A stretch of DNA of 64,000 nucleotides from Membranipora membranacea (Eukaryota > Bryozoa > Gymnolaemata > Cheilostomatida > Membraniporidae). Positions 10,834 to 21,896 of this stretch are shown in pieces; position 1 is the first letter of the stretch; each line of letters starts with the position of its first letter. The DNA lies in contig OU612069.1 in assembly GCA_914767715.1 (NCBI GenBank), positions 29,642,079-29,706,078 of the forward strand, written 5' to 3'. The notes under the pieces were generated by a model. The model was not told the DNA's origin and did no database searches. It saw only the letters and a program-made list of their open reading frames with translations. The position numbers were made by a program, and so were the translations under genes.

Positions 10834-11735
10834 TCAGAAACTACTAGCTTTCTGTATCTTCTCTAGTTTTGCCTTGTCATGCTCCGTTAAAAATGTGTAC
10901 CAAACAGGAGCAGCATATGATAAAACAGGTTTGTCATTCGTCATATAAAAAGTTAAAAGGCCAGCAGAATTCATGCCCATCTGTTTAAGTTGTTTCGTAA
11001 GGAAAATTCTACTGTTACATTTACTAAAAATATCACTAATATGATTTGAAAAAGTTAATGTCCGGTCAATAGTAACGCCTAAAAACTTAGCTGATTTCGA
11101 CGGCAATATAGCAGTGTCCAAATATTTAACAGGATCATCAATTCCTTTACGCTCAGAAAAAGCCACATTTAAAATAACATTTTTGTCATGATTTAGTTGC
11201 ATGTTGTTAGCTACAGACCAATCTGAAGCTTGCTGAATGCCATATGATTTGGGTGTTTAACTGGTGTATAAATAGTAGTATCATCATCGTACTGAACTTT
11301 AGAAAAGCCATCAGCGTTTAAATCATTACAGTAAATTAGCCAAAGAATAGGTCCTAATTTAGTGCCTTGAGGGGTGCCAACAGCAACTAATTCATAGTTT
11401 GAAAAAACACCATTATGCTTAACACATTGTACACGGTTTGCCAAAAAATCTTCTACTAACAAAATAATATTTCTATTGGATCCATGATTTTCCATTTTTT
11501 CTATCAGGATGGAATGCTGGAGCCTATCAAGGGCCTTTGAAAAATCTAAACAAGCATTTTGCACATATTTTACCGAAGTGGTCTTATCTAAGGTGTGTGT
11601 CCAGTCATCTACCATCTGGAGAACAGCATCTGTGGTGCTAACAGCAGGCTGGTATGCATACTGGCTAGGGTTCACTATCTCGTGTACTTTAGTCTGCATC
11701 TTGTTGATGATCACCTGCTCAGCTATTGCGTGTCT
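10834..11735 (-). pseudogene. LINE reverse-transcriptase remnant, broken
   Basis: Two leftward frames (11,211-11,714 and 10,834-11,202) together form an RT middle and C-terminal part. The first has QYAYQPAVSTTDAVLQ, CLDFSKALDRLQ, GTPQGTKLGPILW and the catalytic box YDDDTTIY. The second has KFLGVTIDRTLTFSNHI and LSYAAPVWY. Relative to the usual YADD the box reads YDDD, and a frameshift separates the halves near 11,205. It is a non-LTR (Jockey/CR1/I-like) fragment inserted antisense in an intron; the clade was not resolved. Confidence 0.85.
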
Positions 11736-12216
11736 GTGTAAGAGACCCTACGCTCCCTGTGTGGGATGTAGGTGTAAAGTTTGGTTACGCTCCTTTGTTT
11801 GCTCTTGTGTAAGGGACACTGTTGTCTCCTCTTTATCGCGTATGACTTTCATTAGACATTTATCGCATTCCCCTTAGCTGAAGTGACTATATCCAGGTTA
11901 ACCCTAGTATGATACGTCCATGTCTATAATGGCTGTCAGCAGGTAGAGGGGGGTATACCCCTATCACCCTCACTGCTGTCAGTCAGTTCATAAACTTTGT
12001 ATATGTAAGGAGCTGTTACCCTATTGTTATTCATGTCAGTGAGGGAGCAGCTCCGAACTACCAAGCATGTTTCATTATTGATGGATTCATGTTTATAATA
12101 ATATTTCCTCGACTGAAACAAATTCACACCTCTACAGTAGTTTCAGTTCTTCCATCCCGGCAGTGATACTAAGATCAGAGCCTCACATCTCACACTTTTT
12201 ACTGTTTATCTTATAG
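11736..12216. other. Glycogenin intron, no feature
   Basis: Intron DNA between the LINE remnant and the next exon. Frames are short, and nothing resembles a conserved protein or RNA. Confidence 0.4.
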
Positions 12217-12293
12217 ATTTGGAGTTAATACTAAGATCTGCCATTTTATCGGAGCAGTCAAACCTTGGAACCACAGAGTCGATGAACTAACAG
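12217..12293 (+). CDS. GYG-like: Glycogenin-like gene, exon with HFIGAVKPWN
   Basis: After acceptor TTATAG the exon reads (Q)FGVNTKICHFIGAVKPWNHR and VDELTG, phase 2 to phase 1. It matches the conserved FGxxxKxxHFxGxxKPWN strand; the His is a metal ligand in GT8 enzymes. Donor ACAG|GTAACA. The next exon must begin with two bases completing a Gly codon. That is true of the decoy copies at 12,702 onward but not of the acceptor at 14,893. Confidence 0.92.
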
Positions 12294-12684
12294 GTAACAC
12301 TCTCTGTCTCACCTCACCTCACCTCTCTGTCTGATCGCTCTGACTAATCGCTTATCTGCTTCACTTACAGAATGCTAATACCAAATCAGACACATACATA
12401 ATTATGTTAACATAGTCAACCTTAGAGCTTATCTCATTACTTAAATTATGCGGAGGCTTGTATCGGTATTACTCTTTGTGTTTAACATGACTTTCCGGTG
12501 TTAGGGTGTGTCACCATTGTGAGGGATCACTCTCACCTGGCTAACCAGGCTCTCACCCAGCTAATCAGGCTCATGGTCTATTTTTAATGTAACTGCTTGA
12601 CTATCCCCCTCTCTTTTATTTCCTTATCCAAACAAGAAGAAGATATTAAATAGGTTAAATTTAGTGAGTTGTGAAGCTCCATAA

Positions 12685-13535
12685 TATGTTTATTTCTCAG
12701 GACAAGTAATCGGACAGGCTAGTACTGGATAGTATGATGTTTAGTGATAGCGATGTTTGATGTATAGTAGCCTATGATGTTTAATTGTTTATTTCTCAGG
12801 ACCAGTAGTCGGACAGACTAGTACTGGATGGTATGATGTTTAGTGATAGCGATGTTTGATGTATAGTAGCCTATGATGTTTATTTGTTTATTTCTCAGGA
12901 CCAGTAATCAGACAGACTAGACTAGACATGTGTGATACTCATACAAAATTTAATTTGCAAGAATTAATGGAAATCTGCACGAGCGTGTGGCTTTCTATAA
13001 TTCAATAAATACTTGTCAGAATTTGATGAAACTTGGTTTCAACATAGATCATTAATGCTATAGATCATAAGTTACAACTTGAATCAAATGTACTATAAGC
13101 TGATTGCACTAGTGATAGTGAATGAATATCCACCATTCTTTTAAATTGTGATATCTGAAGAATGTTTTATCGGCATCGTTATATGTCTCGGTCTCGTCCC
13201 GGTCTCGTCCCGAATTTTCTTGCTGTCTCGGTCTCGTCCCGTCTCGCCAAAATCTGACAATTTGCCATCACTAGTAGCCTATGATGTTTATTTGTTTATT
13301 TCTCAGGACCAGTAATCGGACAGACTAGTACTGTATAGTATGATGTTTAGTGATAGCGATGTTTGATGTATAGTAGCCTATGATGCTTATTTGTTTATTT
13401 CTCAGGACAAGTAATCGGACAGACTAGTACTGGATTTAAGCGTATGTTGTTCAGTGATTGTGATGTTTGATGTATAGTATGATGTTGAGTTGTTTGTTTG
13501 TTTCTCAGGACGAGTATTGTGTGTTTGTATGTTTG
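12685..13535 (+). repeat. Tandem copies of an intron/exon acceptor, about 99-bp period
   Basis: TTTCTCAG followed by GACAAGTAATCGGACAG or a close variant recurs with starts near 12,692, 12,791, 12,890, 13,298, 13,397 and 13,500. Each copy has the acceptor and about 35 bases equivalent to the start of the next glycogenin exon (GQVIGQTSTGF). It then runs into TATGATGTTTAGTGATAGCG, with most copies hitting TAG straight after. An unrelated 350-bp stretch (12,930-13,270, with GTCTCGTCCCG repeats) separates the third and fourth copies. Confidence 0.85.
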
Positions 13536-13754
13536 TATTTTTGTTCCTCCTAAAATCAACAGTGCGACGTACCGGAGTGAATTCCACTGGAGAAAAAAAT
13601 TTAGTCAGTAAAATACACAGCATAAAATATAAAATGATAAAAATGGATACTAAAATATTATATTAAAAATTAGAGTATTTATAAGAAAAAATGTTTCGTA
13701 GCTTTTCGGTCCGACAGCGGGGCATCTGGGTGGCGAGTGACACCCGAGTCTGTC

Positions 13755-14250
13755 GCCCACTCTTCTTTATAGACAGTTTTCTGAGCTCTTAATTATGCCT
13801 CAATTCGGAGTTGTCCTCTCTCCAGTTTGGTACTTTTTACCCACGCCGCATAGGAAAAACCTGCTGAAAGAGGGTTATCTTGAAAACCGCTTTTGTGAGA
13901 CAGGGTTTCCAAATCATTCGAGGCTTGAATGTTGATAATTCTTAATTATTAGTGACAAAACTCATGAAAAATTCTGCCAAATTGTCCGCAAAACAGGCAG
14001 AAAACGCTATAATTGACTATCCAAACACTAAAATGATTTCCCAAACTATGTCCATGTGAGTTTTCAATGCTACAGATTCTGAATAAAAAATAATTTTCAT
14101 CCTATTATAAGCGGCTATCAAGATAACCCTCTATTCAGCACGTTTTTCCTATGCGCCATGTGTTAAAAGTACCAAACTGGAGAGAGGACAACTCCCAACT
14201 GAGGCCTAAATCGGAGCTCAGAAAACTGTCTATTATCAGCTTGTTGAGTG
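13755..14250. repeat. Inverted repeat built from a LINE 3' end
   Basis: The left arm (AGACAGTTTTCTGAGCTC, TGTCCTCTCTCCAGTTTGG, CGCATAGGAAAAAC, AGGGTTATCTTGA) reappears inverted at 14,105-14,250. The right arm is also the C-terminal coding end of the antisense LINE at 14,135-14,794, so the left arm is an inverted partial copy of that element. The potential hairpin is about 500 bp. Confidence 0.7.
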
Positions 14251-14810
14251 GGTGTCCCTCATCATTAAAAATATTGGACATGGCGTTATGTGACAGGTGA
14301 GATATAAACTCTGTGATGTTTGGCAGCTGATAATGGCCTAGAGCATCTTCATGATGCATATCACTGTTGATTACCTTCATCGCTCGCCTTTCTACCTGTA
14401 TCCCTTTCTCCAGAAACCGCTCGGTAATAAGTGAACCCTCGATTGGGCATGCATAAGTGAGCACAGACCGAATGTTGGCTGTGTATTATAGTCTAATGCC
14501 TTGTGCATTCAGCCCTAGTCTTTTCAGTTCTCTCGTGCCATATAGACGGCTAGCTAGGCGGTCACATATGTCATCAATGTGGTCAGAGAAAGTTATCCTC
14601 TGATCAACTGTGACGCCGAGTAGCTTAGCATTTGAGGATACTTCGAGAGTATGCCCGTCCATGGTGAAAGTGGGGATGTACTCAGGGCCTGATAAACTTA
14701 GGTGCAGGATCTTAGTCATAGAGGCGTTTATCAGCATGATATTGTCTCTAGCCCAGCGAGAGATGTCATCTAGTGCTATTTGGAAATAATTCACAGAGGA
14801 GAGATCTGAA
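14135..14810 (-). pseudogene. LINE reverse-transcriptase C-terminal remnant
   Basis: Two adjoining leftward frames (14,486-14,794 and 14,135-14,464) carry RT thumb/connection signatures. These are WARDNIMLINASMTKILHL, then KLLGVTVDQRITFSDHIDDI, then ACPIEGSLITERF and ERRAMKVINSD. A stop and frame change near 14,470 break it. It sits antisense between the decoy acceptor copies and the last acceptor copy, splitting the array. Confidence 0.8.
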
Positions 14811-14893
14811 TTTTGAAAGGCAGTACTAGTACTTCTGGAATCGGACAGACTAGTACCGGATTTAATGAGTTGTTTGTTTGTTTGTTTCTCAAG

Positions 14894-14999
14894 ACGAGTA
14901 ATTGGAAAGACTAGTACTGGATTTAATCCTGAATTATTAAATTTATGGTGGAGAACATTCAGATCTGATGTGCTTCCTCTACTTCAACAGACCCACGCT
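14894..14999 (+). CDS. GYG-like: Glycogenin-like gene, exon with STGFNPELLNLWW
   Basis: The frame reads RVIGKTSTGFNPELLNLWW and RTFRSDVLPLLQQTHA, matching the glycogenin helix with LxxWWxxFxxxVLPLLQQ that closes the catalytic domain. Donor CGCT|GTGAGT, phase 0. The acceptor here is CTCAAG where the sibling copies have CTCAGG. The only AG therefore lies one base further 3', and the exon as spliced would be out of frame with the upstream exon. A partial extra copy of the exon start lies at 14,831-14,870. Confidence 0.8.
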
Positions 15000-15362
15000 G
15001 TGAGTATATTATTATACTATATACGGTATATGATATTCATATACGGTATACAGATACTATATAGACATATACGATATACATATGCGGTATACATATGCGG
15101 TAAATATACAATATACATATATATACTACAGGCTTATAATATATACATGTATTATATATTCTCAAAAAAAGTAGCAATCAACCGATTTAATGACTGATGA
15201 GAATAATGGGTTAATTATGAAAGATTGGAGCTATATGTTACTTTATTAATGGATAAAAACTTATTTGTGACGATGTGTTTAGTATTTAGAGCGGCCTATT
15301 TTCCACAGTCCACATGTACAGTGTGATGGTTTCCTATCACATATAATCACTTAATTTCTCAC

Positions 15363-15363
<1 letters not shown>

Positions 15364-15404
<41 letters not shown>

Positions 15405-15420
15405 CACACATACACATACA
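15364..15420. repeat. (TA)n / CATACA microsatellite before an acceptor
   Basis: About 18 TA units followed by CATACACACATACACATACAG, which supplies the acceptor of the next small exon. Confidence 0.8.
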
Positions 15421-15421
15421 G

Positions 15422-15478
15422 CATGATAGTATCCCCGGAGGAGGAGACAGATATAGGCTCCGCCCCCTCTCACTACTG
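15422..15478 (+). CDS. GYG-like: Probable glycogenin-like small exon
   Basis: A 57-nt open segment is framed by ACATACAG and CTG|GTATGT. It is phase 0 on both sides and so compatible with the preceding exon. It codes HDSIPGGGDRYRLRPLSLL. Such linker sequence after the catalytic domain is not conserved in glycogenins, so the call rests on splice signals and phase only. Confidence 0.5.
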
Positions 15479-15588
15479 GTATGTGTTCTGTGTGGTGGTG
15501 ACCTTGACCTTAAGTAGAGTGATTCTCTGCTGCTTGTAGTTATTAGCTGCTCAGCAGCTTCCTAACTTACCTCACAGCTCAGCTAATT

Positions 15589-15810
15589 ACACCTAGTCAC
15601 TTCTCAGCTATATACACCTAGTCACTTCTCAGCTATATACACCTAGTCACTTCTCAGCTATATACACCGAGTCGCTTCTCAGCTAGCTATGGTATAGATT
15701 TAAGGTTAATACTCTGGTAGTCTGATCGACTGATGATTTGTTCAGAACTCATCGACTGATGATTTGTTCAGAACTCATCGACTGATGATTTGTTCAGAAC
15801 TCATCAAAGT
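15589..15810. repeat. Two short tandem repeats (25 bp x4, 26 bp x3)
   Basis: ACCTAGTCACTTCTCAGCTA recurs at 15,591, 15,616, 15,641 and, with changes, 15,666. ATCGACTGATGATTTGTTCA recurs at 15,725, 15,751 and 15,777. Both lie in intron sequence, and the first carries a CTTCTCAG acceptor-like motif in every copy. Confidence 0.85.
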
Positions 15811-15921
15811 TTTTAGTGCTGGGATGAGTTACTGAGTATTATCTGCTCCTGTTGGGAGGGTAAATCAGATTATCCCATAAGCTCCTAATTCTCTCACATC
15901 TACCATAACTCCTCACTTCAT

Positions 15922-16042
15922 TTGTATGTATACGTATGTATATGTATATGCATATGTGTATGTATATGTATATGTATATGTATGTATATGTTTATGTATA
16001 TGTCATCGTATATATATGTATATGTATATGTATATGTAAATG

Positions 16043-16073
<31 letters not shown>

Positions 16074-16366
16074 GTGTATATGTATGTATGTATGTAAATG
16101 TATGTGTATGTATATGTATGTATATGTATATGTATGTATATGTATGTATATGTATATGTATGTATATGTATGTATATGTATGTATATGTATATGTATGTA
16201 GATGAGTGTATATGTATATGTAGATGTATGTATATGTATGCGTATGTATATGTATATGTATGTGTATATGTATGTGTGTATATTTATATGTATGTGTATG
16301 TATGTATATGTATATATGTATATGTATGTATATGTATATGTATGTAGATGAATGTATATGTATATG

Positions 16367-16397
<31 letters not shown>

Positions 16398-16512
16398 GTA
16401 TACGTATGTGTATGTATGTGTATGTATGTATATGTATGTATATGTATGTATGTATATTTATATGTATGTATATGTATATGTATACATATGTATATGTGTA
16501 TGTACATGTATG

Positions 16513-16549
<37 letters not shown>

Positions 16550-16818
16550 GTTTATGTATATGTAATCGTATATTTGTATATGTATATGTATGTAGATGAA
16601 TGTATATGTATATGTAGATGTATATGTATATGTAAATGTATGTATATGTATATGTAAATGTATATGTATATGTATGTGTGTATGTATGTATACGTATGTG
16701 TACGTATGTGTACGTATGTGTATGTATATGTATGTATATGTATGTATGTATATGTATGTATATTTATATGTATGTATATGTATATGTATACATATGTATA
16801 TGTGTATGTACATGTATG

Positions 16819-16849
<31 letters not shown>

Positions 16850-16880
16850 GTATATGTATATGTATATGTATGTATATTTA
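15922..16880. repeat. TATGTA-type microsatellite, about 960 bp
   Basis: Interspersed TATGTA, TATATG and TGTATG hexamer variants without a strict period. Because the motif avoids stops on both strands, long artefactual frames of alternating Tyr/Val/Cys/Met or Tyr/Ile/His/Thr appear. No conserved coding content. Confidence 0.95.
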
Positions 16881-17338
16881 GTATAGTTACTGCTCAGCGC
16901 GATCAAGCTTAGTATGTTTTCTGCTGTTAGTTGAGCAGGAGTTGCTCTTGCTCTGGGATCAGCTCTCACTGATATCTCTATATGGTGGAGCCTGCTGTGG
17001 AGCCTGCAGCTGTCACCTTCTGTTACCTTGAGAGGAGGGTGTGAGCAGAGTGTGGGCAGAGTGTGATAAGAAGTACAGGACTGCATTATAGTGTTAGTTA
17101 ATTAGCTTAGATATTTTCTCGCTTCAACAGGTTGTTCACTCTGACTGATAATGAATGGGGGGGGGGGCGTACTTCTTATTGATTCTATTATAGTATATAA
17201 GCTATGTTGATATAATCATGCATGAGTTGGTGAGTGGCTCATATAAGCGCTGCTTGGACGGCTTTAGGGCTTAGCTTACACTTAACTACTGCATGGTGTC
17301 CTCAGAGGGATCTGCTTATATCACTCTACGGCTACTAG

Positions 17339-18031
17339 AATTCTTCTGCTGCTGCCTCTGCTTCTGCTCTTAAATCTAAAAAGATCCCTGCTCTGCAGCT
17401 CAGCATCCCACCACTACCATCCACATATTACACCAAGCTGCGGTTTATAGATCGTTGGAGACCAGATCGTTACCTCACACTTCCCCACGTAGACATAGAG
17501 GCAGGAGATCTACTAACAGAGCCAGTGGTACCGAGGGATAACGGCTCAGATCCTCAACCAGCCTTCCTATAGAAAAGGTTCACACTGAAAGTTATATCTG
17601 ATCGCAGGGCACCAATTCCTAACCTCGAGGCACATAACACCCCTAGCTCTGCCCCTAGCTCTGCCCTTAGCTCTGCCCTTAGCTCTGCCCTAAGTAAGTC
17701 AGAAGATACAGTTGCTCAGAGAACCAGGGCGACCAAACCTAATACTGACGACAGCCAGTCCGATCAAACAGACTCTGAGAGGCATGATGAGAAAACGCTG
17801 ACACTTTGTGGAGAGAGCAGCGTGCCGTACACAGCAGGCAGATCTGAGTTTAGCTGTGATAGTATACTGTCACATCTGAGAGGGGTGATATCAGGAGGGA
17901 CAACTCGGAGGGATGTTAATATCGAGTTAGATGTCAGTTCTGTGTCAGTCATAGCTCAATCACAGGTACTGCAGTCACTCAGTCACTCGCTCATCTGTCC
18001 TTCTAGTCCTCCTAATCAGGTCCTTACATAG
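17339..18031 (+). CDS. Candidate C-terminal exon(s) of the glycogenin-like gene, interrupted by TAG
   Basis: After a CTACTAG acceptor the frame opens in phase 0, as the preceding exon needs. It reads NSSAAASASALKSKKIPALQ, then IPPLPSTYYTKLRFIDRW and RPDRYLTLPHVDIEAGDLL, up to a TAG at 17,570-17,572. The same frame then stays open for another 152 codons (SSALSSALSK, SDQTDSERHDEKTL, FSCDSILSHLRG) to TAG at 18,029. A phase-0 mini-intron with donor CAC|GTAGAC near 17,491 and acceptor CTATAG at 17,572 would remove the first stop; otherwise it is a nonsense change. Composition is Ser/Thr-rich and low in motifs, like glycogenin linkers. The final residues (SPPNQV) resemble the PPNRV motif of the adjacent 60-bp array. 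Confidence 0.45.
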
Positions 18032-18060
18032 TGTGTGAGTCTCAGACACAGTGCACCAGT

Positions 18061-20640
18061 CTCAGACTTAGTATTATTATCTCAGAACACAGTTTGGGTG
18101 TGTTTAATCCTCCTAATCGTGTCAGACTTAATATTAATATCTCAGAACACAGTTTGGGTGTGTTTAATCCTCCTAATCGTGTCAGACTTAGTATTATTAT
18201 CTCAGAACACAGTTTGGGTGTGTTTAATCCTCCTAATCGTGTCAGACTTAATATTATTATCTCAGAACACAGTTTGGGTGTGTTTAATCCTCCTAATCGT
18301 GTCAGACTTAGTATTATTATCTCAGAACACATTTTGGGTGTGTTTAATCCTCCTAATCGTGTCAGACTTAGTATTATTAACTCAGAACATAGTTTGGGTG
18401 TGTTTAATCCTCCTAATCATGTCAGACTTAGTATTATTATCTCAGAACACAGTTTGGGTGTGTTTAATCCTCCTAATCGTGTCAGACTTAGTATTATTAT
18501 CTCAGAACACATTTTGGGTGTGTTTAATCGTCCTAATCATGTCAGACTTAGTATTATTATCTCAGAACACATTTTGGGTGTGTTTAATCCTCCTAATCGT
18601 GTCAGACTTAGTATTATTAACTCAGAACATAGTTTGGGTGTGTTTAATCCTCCTAATCATGTCAGACTTAGTATTATTATCTAAGAACACAGTTTGGGTG
18701 TGTTTAATCCTCCTAATCGTGTCAGACTTAGTATTATTATCTCAGAACACAGTTTGGGTGTGTTTAATCCTCCTAATCGTGTCAGACTTAGTATTATTAT
18801 CTCAGAACACATTTTGGGTGTGTTTAATCGTCCTAATCATGTCAGACTTAGTATTATTATCTCAGAACACATTTTGGGTGTGTTTGATCCTCCTAATCGT
18901 GTCAGACTTAGTATTATCAACTCAGAACATAGTTTGGGTGTGTTTAATCCTCCTAATCGTGTCAGACTTAATATTATTATCTCAGAACACAGTTTGGGTG
19001 TGTTTAATCCTCATAATCATGTCAGACTTAGTATTATTATCTCAGAACACAGTTTGGGTGTGTTTAATCCTCCTAATCCTGTCAGACTTAGTATTATTAT
19101 CTCAGAACACAGTTTGGGTGTGTTTAATCCTCCTAATCGTGTCAGACTTAGTATTATTATCTCAGAACACAGTTTGGGTGTGTTTAATCCTCCTAATCAT
19201 GTCAGACTTAGTATTATTATCTCAGAACACAGTTTGGGTGTGTTTAATCCTCCTAATCATGTCAGACTTAGTATTATTATCTCAGAGCACAGTTTGGGTG
19301 TGTTTAATCCTCCTAATCGTGTCAGACTTAGTATTATTATCTCAGAACACAGTTTGGGTGTGTTTAATCCTCCTAATCATGTCAGACTTAGTATTATTAT
19401 CTCAGAACACAGTTTGGGTGTGTTTAATCCTCCTAATCCTGTCAGACTTAGTATTATTATCTCAGAACACAGTTTGGGTGTGTTTAATCCTCCTAATCAT
19501 GTCAGACTTAGTATTATTTTCTCAGAACACAGTTTGGGTGTGTTTAATCCTCCTAATCGTGCCAGACTAAGTATTATTAACTCAGAACACAGTTTGGGTG
19601 TGTTTAATCCTCCTAATCGTGTCAGACTTAGTATTATTATCTCAGAACACATTTTGGGTGTGTTTAATCCTCCTAATCATGTCAGACTTAGTATTATTAT
19701 CTCAGAACACATTTTGGGTGTGTTTAATCCTCCTAATCGTGTCAGACTTAGTATTATTAACTCAGAACATAGTTTGGGTGTGTTTAATCCTCCTAATCAT
19801 GTCAGACTTAGTATTATTATCTCAGAACACAGTTTGGGTGTGTTTAATCCTCCTAATCGTGTCAGACTTAGTATTATTATCTCAGAACACATTTTGGGTG
19901 TGTTTAATCGTCCTAATCATGTCAGACTTAGTATTATTATCTCAGAACACATTTTGGGTGTGTTTAATCCTCCTAATCGTGTCAGACTTAGTATTATTAA
20001 CTCAGAACATAGTTTGGGTGTGTTTAATCCTCCTAATCATGTCAGACTTAGTATTATTATCTCAGAACACAGTTTGGGTGTGTTTAATCCTCCTAATCGT
20101 GTCAGACTTAGTATTATCAACTCAGAACATAGTTTGGGTGTGTTTAATCCTCCTAATCGTGTCAGACTTAATATTATTATCTCAGAACACAGTTTGGGTG
20201 TGTTTAATCCTCCTAATCATGTCAGACCTAGTATTATTATCTCAGAACACAGTTTGGGTGTGTTTAATCCTCCTAATCCTGTCAGACTTAGTATTATTAT
20301 CTCAGAACACAGTTTGGGTGTGTTTAATCCTCCTAATCGTGTCAGACTTAGTAATATTATCTCAGAACACAGTTTGGGTGTGTTTAATCCTCCTAATCGT
20401 GTCAGACTTAGTATTATTATCTCAGAACACAGTTTGGGTGTGTTTAATCCTCCTAATCATGTCAGACCAAGTATTATTATCTCAGAACACAGTTTGGGTG
20501 TGTTTGATCCTCCTAATCATGTCAGACCTAGTATTATTATCTCAGAACACAGTTTGGGTGTGTTTAATCCTCCTAATCATGTCAGACTTAGTATTATTAT
20601 CTCAGAATATAGTTTGGGTGTGATTAATCCTCTCTTACAT
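18061..20640 (+). repeat. 60-bp minisatellite, 43 units with no length change
   Basis: Every unit is exactly 60 bases: GTCAGACTTAGTATTATTAT, then CTCAGAACACAGTTTGGGTG, then TGTTTAATCCTCCTAATCGT. Variation is by point changes (AGTTT/ATTTT, CGT/CAT/CCT endings, ATCTC/AACTC). Groups of variants recur as blocks, for example the order ATTTT-CGTCCTAATCAT, ATTTT, AACTC at 18,481, 18,781 and 19,861. The unit is 20 codons, so two forward frames stay open for hundreds of codons. The TAA in one unit (18,682) closes one of them, and a CCAGACTAA variant at about 19,561-19,570 closes the other. Confidence 0.97.
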
Positions 20641-21896
20641 TAATCAGTTTATCAGCGGCATGTTAAGTAAAGTTAAATGGAACAGCAGAGCTCGACCCTG
20701 GGGAGATTCTCATCTTATTGTTAGAAGTTATCTTGCCTTTGACCGAGAGAGGATAATTCCATTTTATAGTATTGGTATTTGATACGGACAGCAGGCATGT
20801 AATATTGACTGATAAGTTTGATTATCTCAGCATTACATCAATCAGCCAATGAAAGCACAGCTGTGGCCAATAAATCTGAATCTGAAGAAGCTGATAGTAC
20901 ATATTATTACTTAAGTCTCATTGAGTAGTAATTATATCATGTGGCTCTTGTATGTGAGGAGAGCAGAGAGCATAGATAAATTAGATACAAGTGTACAATC
21001 TTCTCCTTAGTGAGATCATGTGATATGCACCTCCATAACTCAGTGCCATCTGATATAATACGGTTGTTGTCTATTTTCTACATGTGGGATGGTAATAGTT
21101 TTCTTAGTAAACACCGACACATAACTCCTCGCTAAATGTGAGAATCCTGTGTTAAGATCCTGGAATATTTATTTATCTTTTCTACCCAGATAATCACTGA
21201 CTTCTTAAGGACAGTTGAGATTTACTCATCTGGTCCCCAAAGTCCTTACTGTGTATCTGGTCCCCTTACTGTGTAGCTGCTCCCCTTACTGTGTATCTGC
21301 TCCCCTTACTGTGTATCTGGTCCCCTAAGTCCTTACTGTGTGTATGCTCTCATTCAGGGGGAGACAATTGTCATCGAGGAGACATAAAGGTATCTTTTGT
21401 CAATCTTAGATAAAATTAGCTGTTGAGTGTGACTATTCAGTCTATGTTGCCTGGCGGGGCAGTAGTTTGGTGATTACACATGTGACCTGCTTTATTACCT
21501 ACTGAGTGAGCGCCTGCACCACCTAGGCAACAGTCAATAATCTCAGCATATGGAATTAGAAGTTATCACTCTCGACCTATAGTTATTTTGTTTGCACTTT
21601 GTATCATGTATCCTTGTATCGCAACAGTCTCAAATGTTAGCCTAATATCATAAAATACCATCCTACACTTTGACTTAAAAGTATGGGTCGCGCAAAGACG
21701 CCCCGGATGTAAGTTAGAGAACCTCAGTCTATATGACTGAGACTAACACTAACTCTTATCTGTATATCTATTATTGGATAAGCTGATGCCTCAGTTAGAA
21801 GGTCTGTCTATCAGCTCACCAGGGGGCGCTGTAGGAGCTGCTTATAGATACTGAGACGAGGCGGAGCTTCCGTTAGCCTGGGAGAGAGGAAACATA
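20641..21896. other. Intron-like region with a short CCCCTTACTGTGTATCTG repeat
   Basis: No firm exon. TCCCCTTACTGTGTATCTG recurs four or five times at 21,233-21,335. A 32-nt segment at 21,358-21,389 is bounded by CTCATTCAG and AAAG|GTATCT. It could be a small exon, but its phase does not connect to the final exon, so it is not called. Confidence 0.4.

Noticed and set aside
15922-17086. Long frames of alternating Tyr/Val/Cys or Tyr/Ile/His
   Set aside because: Products of the TATGTA microsatellite; no codon structure beyond the repeat.
18061-20640. CRISPR array
   Set aside because: Units abut directly with no unique spacers, and the locus is clearly eukaryotic.
18031-20643. Frames of 217, 649, 511 and 341 codons as separate genes
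   Set aside because: All are readings of the same 60-bp array in two forward frames. There is no upstream start context or flanking unique coding sequence, so only the array is annotated.
21358-21389. 32-nt exon bounded by CTCATTCAG and AAAG|GTATCT
   Set aside because: Its exit phase does not fit the terminal exon at 24,057, and no homology supports it.
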